From Chloroflexota bacterium (GTDB lineage: Bacteria; Chloroflexota; Anaerolineae; B4-G1; SLSP01), in the NCBI GenBank assembly GCA_012798275.1, contig JAAZNO010000490.1, forward strand, positions 1 to 6,207: a stretch of DNA of 6,207 bases. The letters are read 5' to 3'. Each line of letters begins with the position of its first letter. Within the stretch, counting starts at the first letter, position 1. Position numbers and translations under genes: made by a program. The notes below the pieces were generated by a model. That model was not told the DNA's origin. It was given only the letters and a program-made list of their open reading frames with translations, and searched no databases. This document shows positions 6,181-6,207 of the stretch, piece by piece.

Positions 6181-6207
6181 TCGAGAAATCTCCCAGGGAT
6201 GATCGGC
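6181..6207 (-). other. Ribosome binding site of the lipoprotein gene, window edge
   Basis: On the minus strand the last 27 nt include GGGAG followed by 9 nt to the ATG at 6180, a usable Shine-Dalgarno. No promoter element fits in the remaining bases, so the gene's control region is outside the window. Confidence 0.5.

Noticed and set aside
5840..6202. Plus-strand frame giving a Gly-Val repeat protein
   Set aside because: It is the reverse of the Pro/Thr-encoding repeat in the lipoprotein gene; the GV pattern follows automatically from the complement of PT codons.

Overview
The window looks like chromosomal DNA of a GC-rich bacterium, probably from the Chloroflexota. This is an inference from three things: high GC with good Shine-Dalgarno sites, a lipoprotein whose lipid-anchored N-terminus runs into a long Pro/Thr repeat (a style common in that phylum), and an L,D-transpeptidase with a twin-arginine-like signal. 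No rRNA, tRNA, CRISPR array, transposase or phage gene was seen.

Left part (about 138-1905, minus strand): a leftward unit reads, in order of transcription, a 61-residue Cys-rich small protein (1595-1780), a YajO-like aldo/keto reductase (528-1511) and a DUF2255 protein (138-512). It starts from a consensus extended -10 promoter (1867-1875). A second extended -10 (1891-1899) fires in the opposite direction into an AraC-type regulator (1960-2916). The two -10 boxes lie only 21 bp apart around a short palindrome. An AraC_N regulator divergent from an aldo/keto reductase recalls the YqhC circuit of enterobacteria, so aldehyde or electrophile sensing is a reasonable hypothesis. The Cys-rich peptide sits first in the regulated unit and is the least explained element here.

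Middle (2928-4016, plus strand): 11 nt after the regulator comes a protein I cannot name. It joins a small beta-sandwich, transthyretin/carboxypeptidase-regulatory-like N-terminus to a domain with a papain-like Cys...His...Asp arrangement. It has no signal peptide and is probably co-transcribed with the regulator.

Right part: after a 123-nt gap with a GC-rich stem-loop comes an exported L,D-transpeptidase (4140-5231, YkuD catalytic domain, SHGC motif), which would cross-link or modify peptidoglycan outside the membrane. Only 4 nt away, and convergent with it, is a lipoprotein gene (5236-6180, minus strand) with a PT-repeat stalk and two folded regions of unknown function. Both products act at the cell surface, but nothing in the sequence ties them to one pathway. 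The first 137 nt and last 27 nt hold no gene I can support.
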